Below, in pieces: positions 15,097 to 23,508 of a stretch of DNA of 30,887 nt (the stretch's first letter is position 1; the number at the start of each line of letters is the position of its first letter). Where the stretch lies: contig DFGM01000163.1 of assembly GCA_002371755.1 (NCBI GenBank), positions 1 to 30,887 of the forward strand, given 5' to 3'. The DNA is from Verrucomicrobia bacterium UBA3750. GTDB lineage: Bacteria > Verrucomicrobiota > Kiritimatiellia > RFP12 > UBA1067. A program made the translations under genes and the position numbers. A model generated the notes under the pieces. That model had not been told where the DNA came from, did not search any database, and saw nothing but the letters and a program-made list of their open reading frames with translations.

Positions 15097-15901
15097 TTTG
15101 CGCGAGTCCTTTCGTTAGTTCTTTCCATTCCTCCAGAGAGAGCGCTTCCGGGCGCTTCGTGGAGACGATAATTCCTTTGAAGATCGACGAGAGCTGCTTG
15201 CGCCTGTGCGCAAACGCCTGTTTCGTGATGCGCCGGAAGATTCTGCGCTCTTCTGGCGCGAGGTCGTCGTTTCTGCCGTGACGCGTCAGCCGCACCACGG
15301 CAGAGCCTACATCCGGACGCGGCCAGAAACATGCCGCCGACACCTTCCTTATTACTTCCACATCATAATCGAGCTGCGCCCAGACGCCGGCGAGCGAACG
15401 CGTCTTCCCGCCCTCTTTCGCCGCAAGGCGTTCCGCCACCTCGGTCTGGAGAAGAGCCGTCATGCGCTCCATCTTTCCCCATTCGACGAGTTCGAGGAGA
15501 ATGCGCGTGCCGGCCTGATAGGGGAGATTGCTCACCATGCGGATGCAGGAGGGAGGGATTTCCTTTTCGCGGCGTTCGGGGCGCTCGAGGATGTCAAGTG
15601 CGTCGCTTGAGATTACCTTGAGGCCTGGGAGCTCGCGTTTGGCGAGCCGTTCGGCAAGAATCGCATCCTTTTCTATCGCCGTCACCTTCATGCCGCGGGA
15701 AAGCATCTCTTCCGTCATCACGCCGAGCCCGGGGCCTATTTCGAGTGTTTCCTCCCCTGCCGCGGCGCCTTCAAGCCCGGCATCAACGATTCCCAGAAGC
15801 ACATTGCGGTCGATAAGGAAGTTCTGCCCGAGCGTTTTGTTCGGGTGAAATTCGTTTTCCACGCACCATGCTTTCACTTGGCTCGGACTTGTCAGGTTCA
15901 T
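15083..15901 (-). CDS. rsmA: 16S rRNA dimethyladenosine transferase
   Basis: 272 aa from ATG 15901 (RsmA, also known as KsgA). It dimethylates two adjacent adenosines near the 3' end of 16S rRNA during small-subunit assembly. Motifs are LGQNFL (24-29), the SAM-binding EIGPGLG (54-60), the acidic AIEKD, catalytic SNLPY (124-128), FWPRPDVGS (192-200) and the C-terminal QAFAHRRKQL. Length and motifs are normal. It is the first gene of the long minus-strand operon; the expected transcript start is only a few bases before the ATG. Confidence 0.96.
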   Translation of the reverse strand: MNLTSPSQVKAWCVENEFHPNKTLGQNFLIDRNVLLGIVDAGLEGAAAGEETLEIGPGLGVMTEEMLSRGMKVTAIEKDAILAERLAKRELPGLKVISSDALDILERPERREKEIPPSCIRMVSNLPYQAGTRILLELVEWGKMERMTALLQTEVAERLAAKEGGKTRSLAGVWAQLDYDVEVIRKVSAACFWPRPDVGSAVVRLTRHGRNDDLAPEERRIFRRITKQAFAHRRKQLSSIFKGIIVSTKRPEALSLEEWKELTKGLAQNENS

Positions 15902-15911
15902 TGTGGTGCGT

Positions 15912-15940
15912 ATTATACCATATCCGCCGCCGTTTGAGAA
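15912..15940 (-). promoter_or_regulatory. Extended -10 promoter of the ksgA/rsmA operon
   Basis: On the minus strand, TATAAT (15917-15912) is preceded by TGG, with a plausible -35 TTCTCA (15940-15935) 17 bp upstream. The ATG lies 10 bp downstream of the -10, so the leader would be only about 3-5 nt. The eleven bases around the -10 (ATATGGTATAA) match those of the nadE promoter. Confidence 0.7.
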
Positions 15941-15964
15941 GCGGTCAAGGCGGATGGGGGCGAC

Positions 15965-17146
15965 TTAGGCGAGGGTGAAAGTCCTTGCAGGGATGGTGGC
16001 GGCGCCGGGATAGAAATCCGCCTTCACGCCGGTATCGGAGATTTCAAGGCCATAGTGGCCGGCCGCAAGGCTGTAGAAGTATTCCTTGAGGGCTGGACGG
16101 AAAAGCGCGAGCTGCGCCTTGAAGTCGTCGAGCTTGTCGCCTTTGAGAACTGCGAGAGTATTTGCGCCGTAGTGTTCTGGCTTGTCGTACATCGCCTCGC
16201 CCGTGGCGAGGCTCGGCTTCGCCCAGACGGAATTGAACGTCATTTCGCTGAAAGAGCCGAATTCGTTCTCGATGCGGCAGAATGCAGTAGTGTGGATATG
16301 CCCGGCGAGCACTATGGCATGACGGCGCGAAAGCGCCTCGTACAGCTTCGGGCGCAGGGCGTCGCAACATTCCCGTCCGCCCAAACGCCAACGGCAGCTG
16401 CGCGAATCCGGCGTGACGAAAGGCCCGTGGGTGACAAGAAACACATGGCGCGCATCCCCGGATTCCTCTACGGCGTCAATGACGCTCTGGAGGTCTTTCG
16501 TCTCGAAATTGCAGAATATCCACTTGTCGCCGCGATAGAAGAAAGAGGAAACGCCGTTTTTGACCGCCAGGTCGTCTGCGTCAAGGCGCATCGTTTCCGC
16601 GAACATGAACCACTTGATGAAGGACTTGTACTCCTCTTTTGCGCCCTTGCCGCGAATATCGTGGTTGCCGACAACGGTGAGGAAGGGGAGGGATGGCGGA
16701 TATGGGTCGCGGATGGTCGATATCGCATCGTCCAGCATCTGGCGATGTGTGGGTGCGTGGTCGCAATCGCCTTGGATGAGGTCGCCCAGCTGGAGGATGA
16801 ACGCCGTATCGTGTTTCGCGGCGAGAGCGGCACTTGCGGCGACGAGGGAGGGGCAGCGTTCCTGCCACATGTCGCCATTGCGCCGGAACTCTTCATGCTG
16901 CACCTTCGCCCATTTGTTGGATTCATCGTAATGGGAGTGGTAGATGCTTTCGGGCGCTTTGTCGAAGTGGGTGTCTCCCAAGACTGCCACGCGGTAGGCG
17001 TTGAGGCGGCGTGCGATGTCGCCGGACGAGTCTTCGCCGGGCGCGGACGTCAGCACCGAACGGCATCCGCCAAGCCAAAGTGCGCCGAAAAGCGATGAAA
17101 CGCCTGCGCAGAAGTCACGTCTTGTCATAACTCTTTTCCCTGTCAT
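15965..17146 (-). CDS. Tat-type lipoprotein metallophosphoesterase (calcineurin-like)
   Basis: 393 aa from ATG 17146, chosen over ATG 17128 because GGAGG lies 8 bp upstream. The N-terminus has a twin-arginine motif (TRRDF, residues 8-12), a hydrophobic stretch and a lipobox LGGC with C28, so the protein is probably exported folded and lipid-anchored. The metallophosphoesterase motifs are GDTHFD (D58, H60), GDLIQGD (D122), GNHD (160-163), THGP and GHIHTT, which together make a complete dinuclear metal site. Family members hydrolyse phosphomono- or diesters; the substrate is unknown. It is the last gene of its strand cluster and has its own promoter. Confidence 0.87.
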   Translation of the reverse strand: MTGKRVMTRRDFCAGVSSLFGALWLGGCRSVLTSAPGEDSSGDIARRLNAYRVAVLGDTHFDKAPESIYHSHYDESNKWAKVQHEEFRRNGDMWQERCPSLVAASAALAAKHDTAFILQLGDLIQGDCDHAPTHRQMLDDAISTIRDPYPPSLPFLTVVGNHDIRGKGAKEEYKSFIKWFMFAETMRLDADDLAVKNGVSSFFYRGDKWIFCNFETKDLQSVIDAVEESGDARHVFLVTHGPFVTPDSRSCRWRLGGRECCDALRPKLYEALSRRHAIVLAGHIHTTAFCRIENEFGSFSEMTFNSVWAKPSLATGEAMYDKPEHYGANTLAVLKGDKLDDFKAQLALFRPALKEYFYSLAAGHYGLEISDTGVKADFYPGAATIPARTFTLA

Positions 17147-17247
17147 AACCTTATCCTCCAGCAGTATTGCCCCTCGGGGCGGATTATCAATGCGACGCCA
17201 TGCGGCATTCTGGGTTGCCTTTAACCATATTTAAGCAGAACGCGAAT

Positions 17248-17276
17248 ATTATCGCACATTGCCGAGTGCTTGTCAA
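17248..17276 (-). promoter_or_regulatory. Sigma-70-like promoter of the metallophosphoesterase gene
   Basis: On the minus strand, a perfect TTGACA (17276-17271), a 17-bp spacer and GATAAT (17253-17248). Transcription would start near 17240, leaving a ~94-nt leader that holds the short GC hairpin GCCCC-GA-GGGGC and a GGAGG ribosome-binding site. No riboswitch is recognised. This explains most of the 205-bp gap 17147-17351. Confidence 0.75.
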
Positions 17277-17351
17277 GTGAACGGCGAAGCGAATGCCGGG
17301 CTTGCGCATTTGAATAGATGCGGTGTTTTGCGGCGAAGAGGTGCTCCCGTC

Positions 17352-18299
17352 TCAACCATTTGGCGGCAGTTCGACGACTGCTGCGACAGGGAAGTGGTCG
17401 GAGGGGTATACCTTCTTGCCGGGGCGCGGGTCGGCGCGTGTGGTGTATGACTTTACCCGCACATCGGGCGAGACGTAGATATAGTCAATCCTCGGGCCGT
17501 AATACTCCCAGCCTTTGTCGCCGCCATCAGGCGAGCCTTTGCGGGCATTGCGCGCTTTGGGGGTCGCTGCGAGCGCTTCGACGGCGGAGACTTCCTGCTC
17601 CTTCCATTCCCAGCCGTTGAAAGTGCGCCACGGACCTTCCGGAGGCGTTTCGGTTGCCAAGATGGCGTTTTTCATCACTTTGGCGACGGCTTTCGCCGGC
17701 TCTTCGCTCTCGCGGCAGTTGTGGTCGCCCGTCAAAATGACGGGCGTGTTTTTGTCTGCAAGACCTGCGAGGTTTTGCAGGATGAGCTCAAGGCCTTTCT
17801 TCCGGGCCAGTGCGCTTATGTGGTCGGTGTGGGTGTTCGCGAAGAGGATTGCCCTTCCTGAGCGTCTATCCGCAAGAAGCGCCCAAGTGCAGACGCGCGG
17901 GAATGCCGCGCCCCATCCTTTCGAGCCGGGCGTGTGTGGCGTTTCGGAGAGCCAGAACGTATCGCTCTTGAGAAGCGTGAAACGGTCTTTGCGGTAGTAT
18001 ACGCCAGAAGCCTCGCCAGACACCCTGTCCGCATCGCGGAAGTCGCCCACCATGGCATATTGCGGAAGGGCGTTTGTTATGAAAATGTTTTGCTTCTGGA
18101 CGGTTTCCTGAAGTCCAAAGACATCGAGATCGAGGGAGCCAAGAAGCGCGACCAGGTCTTCTTTGCGGGCGTCCCAGGCCTTTTCGCTGGAATCCACGGG
18201 GCATCTGACGTTGTATGAGCCCACACGCAACGAACGATCTACCGGGCAACCGGCAGTCAAGACCAGTGCGATAAACAGAGAAGACAGTCTTATCTTCAT
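17352..18299 (-). CDS. Lipoprotein of the endonuclease/exonuclease/phosphatase family
   Basis: 315 aa from ATG 18299 with AGGAG upstream. The signal peptide ends in the lipobox LTAGC (C18). The DNase I-like fold motifs are in order: YNVR (N30), GLQET (E65), NTHTDH (H157), TGDHN (D192, N194), RIDYIYVS and SDHFPV (D301, H302). The metal and catalytic residues are intact. Surface-exposed members act on nucleic acids, sphingomyelin, phosphoinositides or sugar phosphates. The version with YNVR and RIDYIYVS is common in gut polysaccharide degraders, where its substrate is usually undefined. It follows the deacylase by 61 bp and precedes the metallophosphoesterase, putting two exported phosphoesterases side by side. 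Confidence 0.87.
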   Translation of the reverse strand: MKIRLSSLFIALVLTAGCPVDRSLRVGSYNVRCPVDSSEKAWDARKEDLVALLGSLDLDVFGLQETVQKQNIFITNALPQYAMVGDFRDADRVSGEASGVYYRKDRFTLLKSDTFWLSETPHTPGSKGWGAAFPRVCTWALLADRRSGRAILFANTHTDHISALARKKGLELILQNLAGLADKNTPVILTGDHNCRESEEPAKAVAKVMKNAILATETPPEGPWRTFNGWEWKEQEVSAVEALAATPKARNARKGSPDGGDKGWEYYGPRIDYIYVSPDVRVKSYTTRADPRPGKKVYPSDHFPVAAVVELPPNG

Positions 18300-18360
18300 G
18301 GCGATATTCTCCTTTTTTCCTCCGATTATCCGAGCGTCATGTCCAGCGTAATCCGCAAGC

Positions 18361-19926
18361 TCAGGGAGAGAGGAAGCGACCGGCCCTCTCGTGAGTGAAC
18401 GAGCCTTCGCGATACGGCATGGAACCGTTCACGAAAACGGCTTTCACGCCGTGTGCGAAACTGTGAGGCGAGGTATAGGTGGCGGTATTCGCGAAAGTCG
18501 CCTCGTCCCATATCGCGATATCGGCGTAGCAGCCTCGCTTGAGGAGGCCGCGCCCGCGAATGCCGAAACGTTCCGCAGCGGCGGACGTCATGCGCCTCAC
18601 CGCCTCTTCTCGCGAGAAGCCGAGGCGCCTCAGGCGCCGGAAGAACTCGGGCATCGTGCCGTATGCGCGCGGATGGGGATGGTCTTCGCCAAGCGGACCC
18701 CATGGCGCGCGCAGCGACGCATCGGAGCCGGGCAGAATCCAGGGCATCGAATAGATTTTGTCCAGGTTCTCTTCGCTCATGCCGAAGAAGAAGCCGCCTG
18801 TGCGGCATTTGTCCTTTTCGAGGATGCGGCATGTCATTTCGCCCGGGCTGACGCCTTCCGCGGCGCAAATCTCGTCCATCATCCTGCCTGAGAAGCGTTT
18901 GTTTGAGGCATCCCACGTGCCGCCCACCATCACCTGCGACCAGTCGCGGGAAGACGAATCTATTTCATCGACGATACGCCGGCGCACGGCGGGGTCGGCA
19001 AGCCTCTCGCATTCCGCTTTCGCGGCGCCTTCGCCCGCCCAATCTGGGAATACGACATCGAGGTCGGTGCCGGCCGCGCAGAATGGATACCTGTCCGAGC
19101 CGAGAAGGAGACCCGAATCCACCGCGCCTTGCATCTTTTCAAGGACGGCGTCTATCTTGTGCCAATTGCGCCTGCCGCTCGTCTTCAGATGGGAAATCTC
19201 GGCGCGTATGCCGGTAGCGCGGACAAGTGAGATTACTTCATCTATCGCTTCCAGTATGTTGTCGCCCTCGCTTCGCATGTGGGTGGCGTAGAAGCCGCCT
19301 TTCGCGGCGGCCGTCTTCGCAAGGAACTCGACCTCTTCCGGTGTGGAGTACTTGCCAGGCTGGTAGATGAGCCCGGTGGTGAGCCCCCAGGCCCCGGCGT
19401 CAAGCGATTCTTCGAGCAGCCTCGCCATGCGGGAAAGCTCTTCTTCCGTGGCGATGCGCCCCTGATAGCCGACGACGGACGAACGCAGGGTGTTGTGCCC
19501 GACGAACTGTATCGTATTTATGGCAGGGGGCGTCTTTTCCAGTATGGCGCGGTATTCGGCCATTGAACGCCATGTGAGGCGCTCCCCCAGGATGCTAGCC
19601 CAATCTGAAGAAAGCCTCGCTTCGCCATAGCGCGGAGCCACGGAGCCGCCGCATTGTCCGTTGATTTCGGTGGTCACGCCCTGAGAGACCTTGGAGGGAG
19701 CGTCTGGCTCAACCACGAGATACGCATCTGAATGCGAATGGCAATCGACGAAGCCGGGGCTTGCAATCTTTCCGCCGGCATCGATTACGCAGGCGAACGC
19801 CTCTTCGTTTGCAGGCGAATCGCCCTCGCCCACTTCCGCTATCTTCTCGCCGTCGATGACGACATGCCCCGGAAAGGCGTCTTTGCCGCTTCCGTCCACC
19901 ACCAATGCGTTTTTGACGAGTGTCAT
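18361..19926 (-). CDS. D-aminoacylase / N-acyl-D-amino-acid deacylase family amidohydrolase
   Basis: 521 aa from ATG 19926; an upstream TTG at 19971 would overlap the polygalacturonase gene and is not preferred. The metal-dependent amidohydrolase layout matches characterised D-aminoacylases: DCHSHSD with H63 and H65, GQCGG with C92, ATHMRSEG with H216, EISHLK with H246 and PGSDA with D402. The cysteine ligand is typical of D-aminoacylase. It would release a D-amino acid from an N-acyl form, possibly derived from peptidoglycan or from N-acylated food compounds. There is no signal peptide, so it is cytoplasmic. The gap to the upstream GH28 gene is 20 bp, so both are likely on one transcript. 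Confidence 0.88.
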   Translation of the reverse strand: MTLVKNALVVDGSGKDAFPGHVVIDGEKIAEVGEGDSPANEEAFACVIDAGGKIASPGFVDCHSHSDAYLVVEPDAPSKVSQGVTTEINGQCGGSVAPRYGEARLSSDWASILGERLTWRSMAEYRAILEKTPPAINTIQFVGHNTLRSSVVGYQGRIATEEELSRMARLLEESLDAGAWGLTTGLIYQPGKYSTPEEVEFLAKTAAAKGGFYATHMRSEGDNILEAIDEVISLVRATGIRAEISHLKTSGRRNWHKIDAVLEKMQGAVDSGLLLGSDRYPFCAAGTDLDVVFPDWAGEGAAKAECERLADPAVRRRIVDEIDSSSRDWSQVMVGGTWDASNKRFSGRMMDEICAAEGVSPGEMTCRILEKDKCRTGGFFFGMSEENLDKIYSMPWILPGSDASLRAPWGPLGEDHPHPRAYGTMPEFFRRLRRLGFSREEAVRRMTSAAAERFGIRGRGLLKRGCYADIAIWDEATFANTATYTSPHSFAHGVKAVFVNGSMPYREGSFTHERAGRFLSP

Positions 19927-19946
19927 GCCTTTGTCCCCTGGCGCTC

Positions 19947-21290
19947 TCAGTGCCTCTTTTCCAGTGAGCAATTCTCAAACTTCACGCCTTTGAAGACGTT
20001 GATGTGGCGAGAGGGGTCGCTCGCGGTTATCTTCAGGTTTTCGAAGGTGAAGCCGGAAAGATCCATCACGTTCATATCGCCGTTCGTGCGGAAGAACGTG
20101 CCGCACTTGACTTCGCAGTTGCGCATGGTCACGCTTTGGGCGTGGCTCTTCACATCCACCCTGTCCCTGCCTTCAAGGTCGGCGAACTGCGCCCAAGGAT
20201 AGCAGAGGAGGAAATTGGACTTCACGAAGCCGGTGACGTTTTCGACGAGCACGTTCGTGTAGTGCTGGGGGGTATCAGTGCGCATTTTGAGGTTGAGGAC
20301 GTTGCAGCAGCCTTCGACCTTGCTGTTGCGCATCACGATGTTGTCGGCATTGACGCATTCGCTGCCGAGGGTGAGAGCGGAATGGGTGCCGTGCGATGCG
20401 GTGTAGTTCTCTACCAGGATGCGGGCGTTGTCGCCGTTGCCCGGGTTGCGCCGGTAGTCGTTGGCGAAAGCGCCCTTGCCGCCCTTGATGGCGATGCCGT
20501 CGTCGTTGTTGGATATCCAGATGTTGCGCACCGCCACATCGCAGCACGCATCGAGATCGATGCCGTCCGTCGAAGGCCCTTTCTTGTCGTCGGGGCTGTG
20601 CAGGGCGTAGAAGCGGCAGTTGGTGATCTTGAGCGAGTCGCAGCGGTAGAAGTGTGTGGTCCAGTACATGGAGTTCTGGAAGTTGACGCCGTCCACGCGC
20701 ACGTTCTTGGAGTTGGATACGTAGAGCACTCTGGCGCGCTGTTCATCCTTGTTGGTGCAGGCGCGGTTCCACTTGCGGCGCTGCCAGAACGCCTTCCATG
20801 CACGGAAACCGTTGCCGTCGATTGTTCCCGCGCCGGAGATGGTGAATCCGTCGCAGTGGTCGGCGTTGACGATGGCCGGGTAGTAGAGGCAGGTCTGGCC
20901 TTCCATGCGCGTTTCAACGACGGGATAGTCGGCAATATCGTCCGAGCCTAGCAGCACCGCGCCCGGCATGAGGTGGAGGTTCACGCCGGGACGGAAAAAG
21001 ACGGCGCCGATCTTGAATATGCCGGGCGTGACCACGATGGTGCCGCCGCCTTCCGCGGCGGCTTTGTCGATGAGGTTCTGGAACTCCCTCGTGCGGAGCA
21101 CGCCCTCGTCCGGGTAGAGTCCGTGCGAGGTAATCTCGTAGAGCTTGCCCGAAAGTTCCACGGCATCGTCCTGGGTGAACCAGTCGTCCATCGTCGTTCC
21201 GTCTGGCCATACATCCGCGCCGGCTCTGCCGGAGATGCAGGCCGAAACGATCAGCAAGAGGCAAATCGCGGTGATTTTGTTCGTCATCAT
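19947..21290 (-). CDS. GH28 polygalacturonase-like exported glycoside hydrolase
   Basis: 447 aa from ATG 21290; a second ATG follows directly, and GGAAGGAAAGA precedes both. The N-terminus is a signal peptide with a possible lipobox (VSAC, C18) or signal peptidase I site at AGA (~25). The GH28 parallel beta-helix motifs are STDGID (D242), NNDDGIAIKGG (D263, D264) and SHGTHSALTLGSE (H300), giving the three catalytic aspartates and the histidine. NLKMRTD stands where the usual RIK substrate-binding motif is found. It should cleave alpha-1,4 galacturonan or rhamnogalacturonan in pectin. Its job fits the pectinesterase at 3628, although the two genes are 14 kb apart. It is first in its transcript and is divergent from the greA operon. 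Confidence 0.9.
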   Translation of the reverse strand: MMTNKITAICLLLIVSACISGRAGADVWPDGTTMDDWFTQDDAVELSGKLYEITSHGLYPDEGVLRTREFQNLIDKAAAEGGGTIVVTPGIFKIGAVFFRPGVNLHLMPGAVLLGSDDIADYPVVETRMEGQTCLYYPAIVNADHCDGFTISGAGTIDGNGFRAWKAFWQRRKWNRACTNKDEQRARVLYVSNSKNVRVDGVNFQNSMYWTTHFYRCDSLKITNCRFYALHSPDDKKGPSTDGIDLDACCDVAVRNIWISNNDDGIAIKGGKGAFANDYRRNPGNGDNARILVENYTASHGTHSALTLGSECVNADNIVMRNSKVEGCCNVLNLKMRTDTPQHYTNVLVENVTGFVKSNFLLCYPWAQFADLEGRDRVDVKSHAQSVTMRNCEVKCGTFFRTNGDMNVMDLSGFTFENLKITASDPSRHINVFKGVKFENCSLEKRH

Positions 21291-21317
21291 TCTTTCCTTC
21301 CTTAATTAGGGAGAGCC

Positions 21318-21346
21318 ATTATATCATATTTCGCCGCATCGCGCAA
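21318..21346 (-). promoter_or_regulatory. Extended -10 promoter of the GH28 gene
   Basis: On the minus strand, TATAAT (21323-21318) is preceded by TGA, with TTGCGC (21346-21341) 17 bp upstream; the nadE promoter has the same -35 hexamer. The leader is ~20 nt and holds a purine-rich ribosome-binding site. Confidence 0.7.
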
Positions 21347-21381
21347 AGCCGTAGCGGCCGCAACCGCCGTCTTTCCGCCCC

Positions 21382-21411
21382 TAGACAGGTGGCGGGCGAT
21401 TTTGGTATAAT
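21382..21411 (+). promoter_or_regulatory. Promoter of the greA operon
   Basis: TAGACA (21382-21387), an 18-bp spacer and TATAAT (21406-21411) with TGG before the -10. The start of transcription is expected near 21418, with AGGAAGAG as the ribosome-binding site before ATG 21443. It is divergent from the GH28 promoter, with about 35 bp between the two -35 boxes. Confidence 0.75.
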
Positions 21412-21442
21412 ATCGCTCCCTTGTACAGAAAGGAAGAGTTAG

Positions 21443-23476
21443 ATGGCAGATGCAGACCTTGTGACGAGCAGACTTGCGGAATGCGCACAAACCGGCGACT
21501 TTGCCGGCGCGGTGCGTTTTATGCGCGAAAACGTAGAGGCGGTTACGCACGAACTGAATGCGGCGGGCGTCAAGGACGCATTGAAGAAGGCTACCAAAGA
21601 TCGCCTTCTTCTTTCATTTGCGGACGGTGTGGAGTTCGGGGAGCGCCCGATTGCCGAATCTCTGGTGCGGATAGAGAAGCTGATGGCGTTCCAGCCGGGG
21701 GCGTTCGTCCTGTCGAAGTCGCTCGAATGGGGTCTCGGGGTGGTCAAGAAGCTCGACTACTTCTATCGTCGCATCACGGTCGACTTCAGGATGAAGAAAG
21801 GCCACCAGTTCACGTATGCGGCCGCCGTCGACATGCTCACGATGGCCGATGCAGACCATATCCTCGCAATCCAGCACTCCGATCCCGTCCGTTACGAGAC
21901 GATGCTAAAGGATCATCCCGGCGAGTTCGTGAAGCAAATGCTCAAGAGTTTTGGTCCCATGGGGGCGCAGAGGCTTGAGGATGTGGCTATCCGGTGCGGC
22001 TTCGTGAAAGCGGCGGCATGGAAGGCGTTCTGGGAGAAGGCGCGTTCGGAATTGCGCAAGGACAAGCTCGTCTACATACCTGTGCGCCGTTCCGATCTCA
22101 TCGAGCTCAAGGCGAGCGAGGAAGACTACGGCGAAAAGTGGCTTTCCGCGTTTGGTCACGAGACAGATCCGAAGCTCATCCTTTCCGGCGTGCGCGAATA
22201 TGTGGAGAAGAAAGGGAAGAGTGCGGCAGATCCTGCCAACGAGGCGGCTCGCGCCACGATTGGCGACAGGCTCGCGTTCGCAGCCACTGCGGCGATGAGA
22301 GTGGACGATGCGCTCTATGCGCGCCTTGCCGCGCTTGTCCGCGAGCTCGGCTTCGTGAACCCCTCGCTCGAGGCGATGCGCGGCTATTTGTGGGACCGCA
22401 AGCGCTTCATAAAGGCGGCGGCCACGCTTCCCGCGCGTGAGGTCGGCGCGATGGTGGCTCTTCTTACCGATGGCGACGCAGAGGGGCGCGAGAGGCTCTG
22501 CAAGGCGATTCCCGAGCTTTGCTACACTGCCGTGCAGGAAGTCGTGGCCCGCTTTGGCGACGACCCCGCCTCCCGCAAGACGATTTCCGACTTCATGCGC
22601 CTCCCGAAGGCGCCTGCCACGCTCACCACGCTTTTCGTGGGCAGCTACGGCAGGTTCAAGGAAAACTGGCCGGAACTGCCGCCCTATATTTCCATTCTGG
22701 CGCACGCGATTGCGCTCGGCGAAGGCCGCCAGGGCGGCGAGACGCTCCGTATGCAGAATATAGTGCGCCGTCTCTTTGCCGACAAGAACTGGCTCGGCCA
22801 GGTCTTCGCCTGGCTCAATGATGCCGATCGTGCGCTTCTCTTCGAGCGCTTCCAGGCCTCCATCGCCTGGGACCCCTCCACCCACCACACCATTGTCATG
22901 CGCATGGTGCATCTGGCGCCGGAGCTCGAAAGCCACGTCATCAAGGTGGAGAAGAAGAAAGACTACGCGCGCATCACATCGCCTCGCAGCTACGCCATGA
23001 AGAAGGCGGAGTACCTGAAGCTGATCAACGTGGACATGCCGGAGAACGTCCGCAAGATCGAAGAAGCGAAGGGTTATGGCGACTTGAGCGAAAACGCCGA
23101 ATACCAGTACGCCAAGGACGAACAGCGCGTTCTCATGCAGAAGCAGAGCCTGATGCAGGCCGACCTTGAAGCGGTGAAGGCGGACGAATTCAAGGCGGGC
23201 GGCACCGACGAGGTGGAGCCCGGTGTCACCGTGACCGCCCAGACGCCCGAAGGCGAGAAGACCTACACGATTCTCGGCGAGTGGGATAACGACCTCGAGC
23301 TCGGCATCATCTCCTCCCGCACCAAGCTTGCCGCGAACATGCTCGGCAAGAAGGTGGGCGACGAGTTCGAGCTTCCGGGCGAGGGAATGGTGTCGTTCGG
23401 CAAGATACTCGCCATCGCGCCTCTCTCGGCGGAGGTGCGTGCATGGATGGCGGTGCCCGCAGGCATGCAGATGTGA
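21443..23476 (+). CDS. GreA-type transcription elongation factor with a ~500-residue N-terminal extension
   Basis: 677 aa from ATG 21443. The last ~160 residues are GreA/GreB: KKAEYLKLINVDMPENVRKIEEA, then GYGDLSENAEYQYAKDE (around residues 543-560) with the acidic tip residues that enter the RNA polymerase secondary channel, and a C-terminal FKBP-like domain (EPGVTVTAQ, LGKKVGDEFELPG). GreA promotes cleavage of backtracked transcripts. E. coli GreA is ~158 aa, and the extra ~500 residues here are mostly helical, with no motif I recognise. A GreA fused to a long unknown domain is known in chlamydiae and relatives and supports a PVC origin. It is the first gene of the plus-strand operon, 32 bp before a second RNA polymerase-binding factor. 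Confidence 0.88.
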   Translation: MADADLVTSRLAECAQTGDFAGAVRFMRENVEAVTHELNAAGVKDALKKATKDRLLLSFADGVEFGERPIAESLVRIEKLMAFQPGAFVLSKSLEWGLGVVKKLDYFYRRITVDFRMKKGHQFTYAAAVDMLTMADADHILAIQHSDPVRYETMLKDHPGEFVKQMLKSFGPMGAQRLEDVAIRCGFVKAAAWKAFWEKARSELRKDKLVYIPVRRSDLIELKASEEDYGEKWLSAFGHETDPKLILSGVREYVEKKGKSAADPANEAARATIGDRLAFAATAAMRVDDALYARLAALVRELGFVNPSLEAMRGYLWDRKRFIKAAATLPAREVGAMVALLTDGDAEGRERLCKAIPELCYTAVQEVVARFGDDPASRKTISDFMRLPKAPATLTTLFVGSYGRFKENWPELPPYISILAHAIALGEGRQGGETLRMQNIVRRLFADKNWLGQVFAWLNDADRALLFERFQASIAWDPSTHHTIVMRMVHLAPELESHVIKVEKKKDYARITSPRSYAMKKAEYLKLINVDMPENVRKIEEAKGYGDLSENAEYQYAKDEQRVLMQKQSLMQADLEAVKADEFKAGGTDEVEPGVTVTAQTPEGEKTYTILGEWDNDLELGIISSRTKLAANMLGKKVGDEFELPGEGMVSFGKILAIAPLSAEVRAWMAVPAGMQM

Positions 23477-23508
23477 GTTTGGCAACACAATAAGCAAGGA
23501 GGTGCGAA

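Noticed and set aside
15902..15964. Terminator formed by ATCCGCC and GGCGGAT after the metallophosphoesterase
   Set aside because: The inverted repeat is short with a ~20-nt loop and no U-tract, and it overlaps the ksgA promoter. It is too weak to call.
17147..17240. Riboswitch in the ~94-nt metallophosphoesterase leader
   Set aside because: Only one short GC hairpin is visible and no known aptamer core could be recognised.
19927..19971. TTG start at 19971 for the D-aminoacylase-like gene
   Set aside because: It would overlap the GH28 gene and adds residues without family similarity. ATG 19926 places the conserved metal ligands at positions close to those of known D-aminoacylases.
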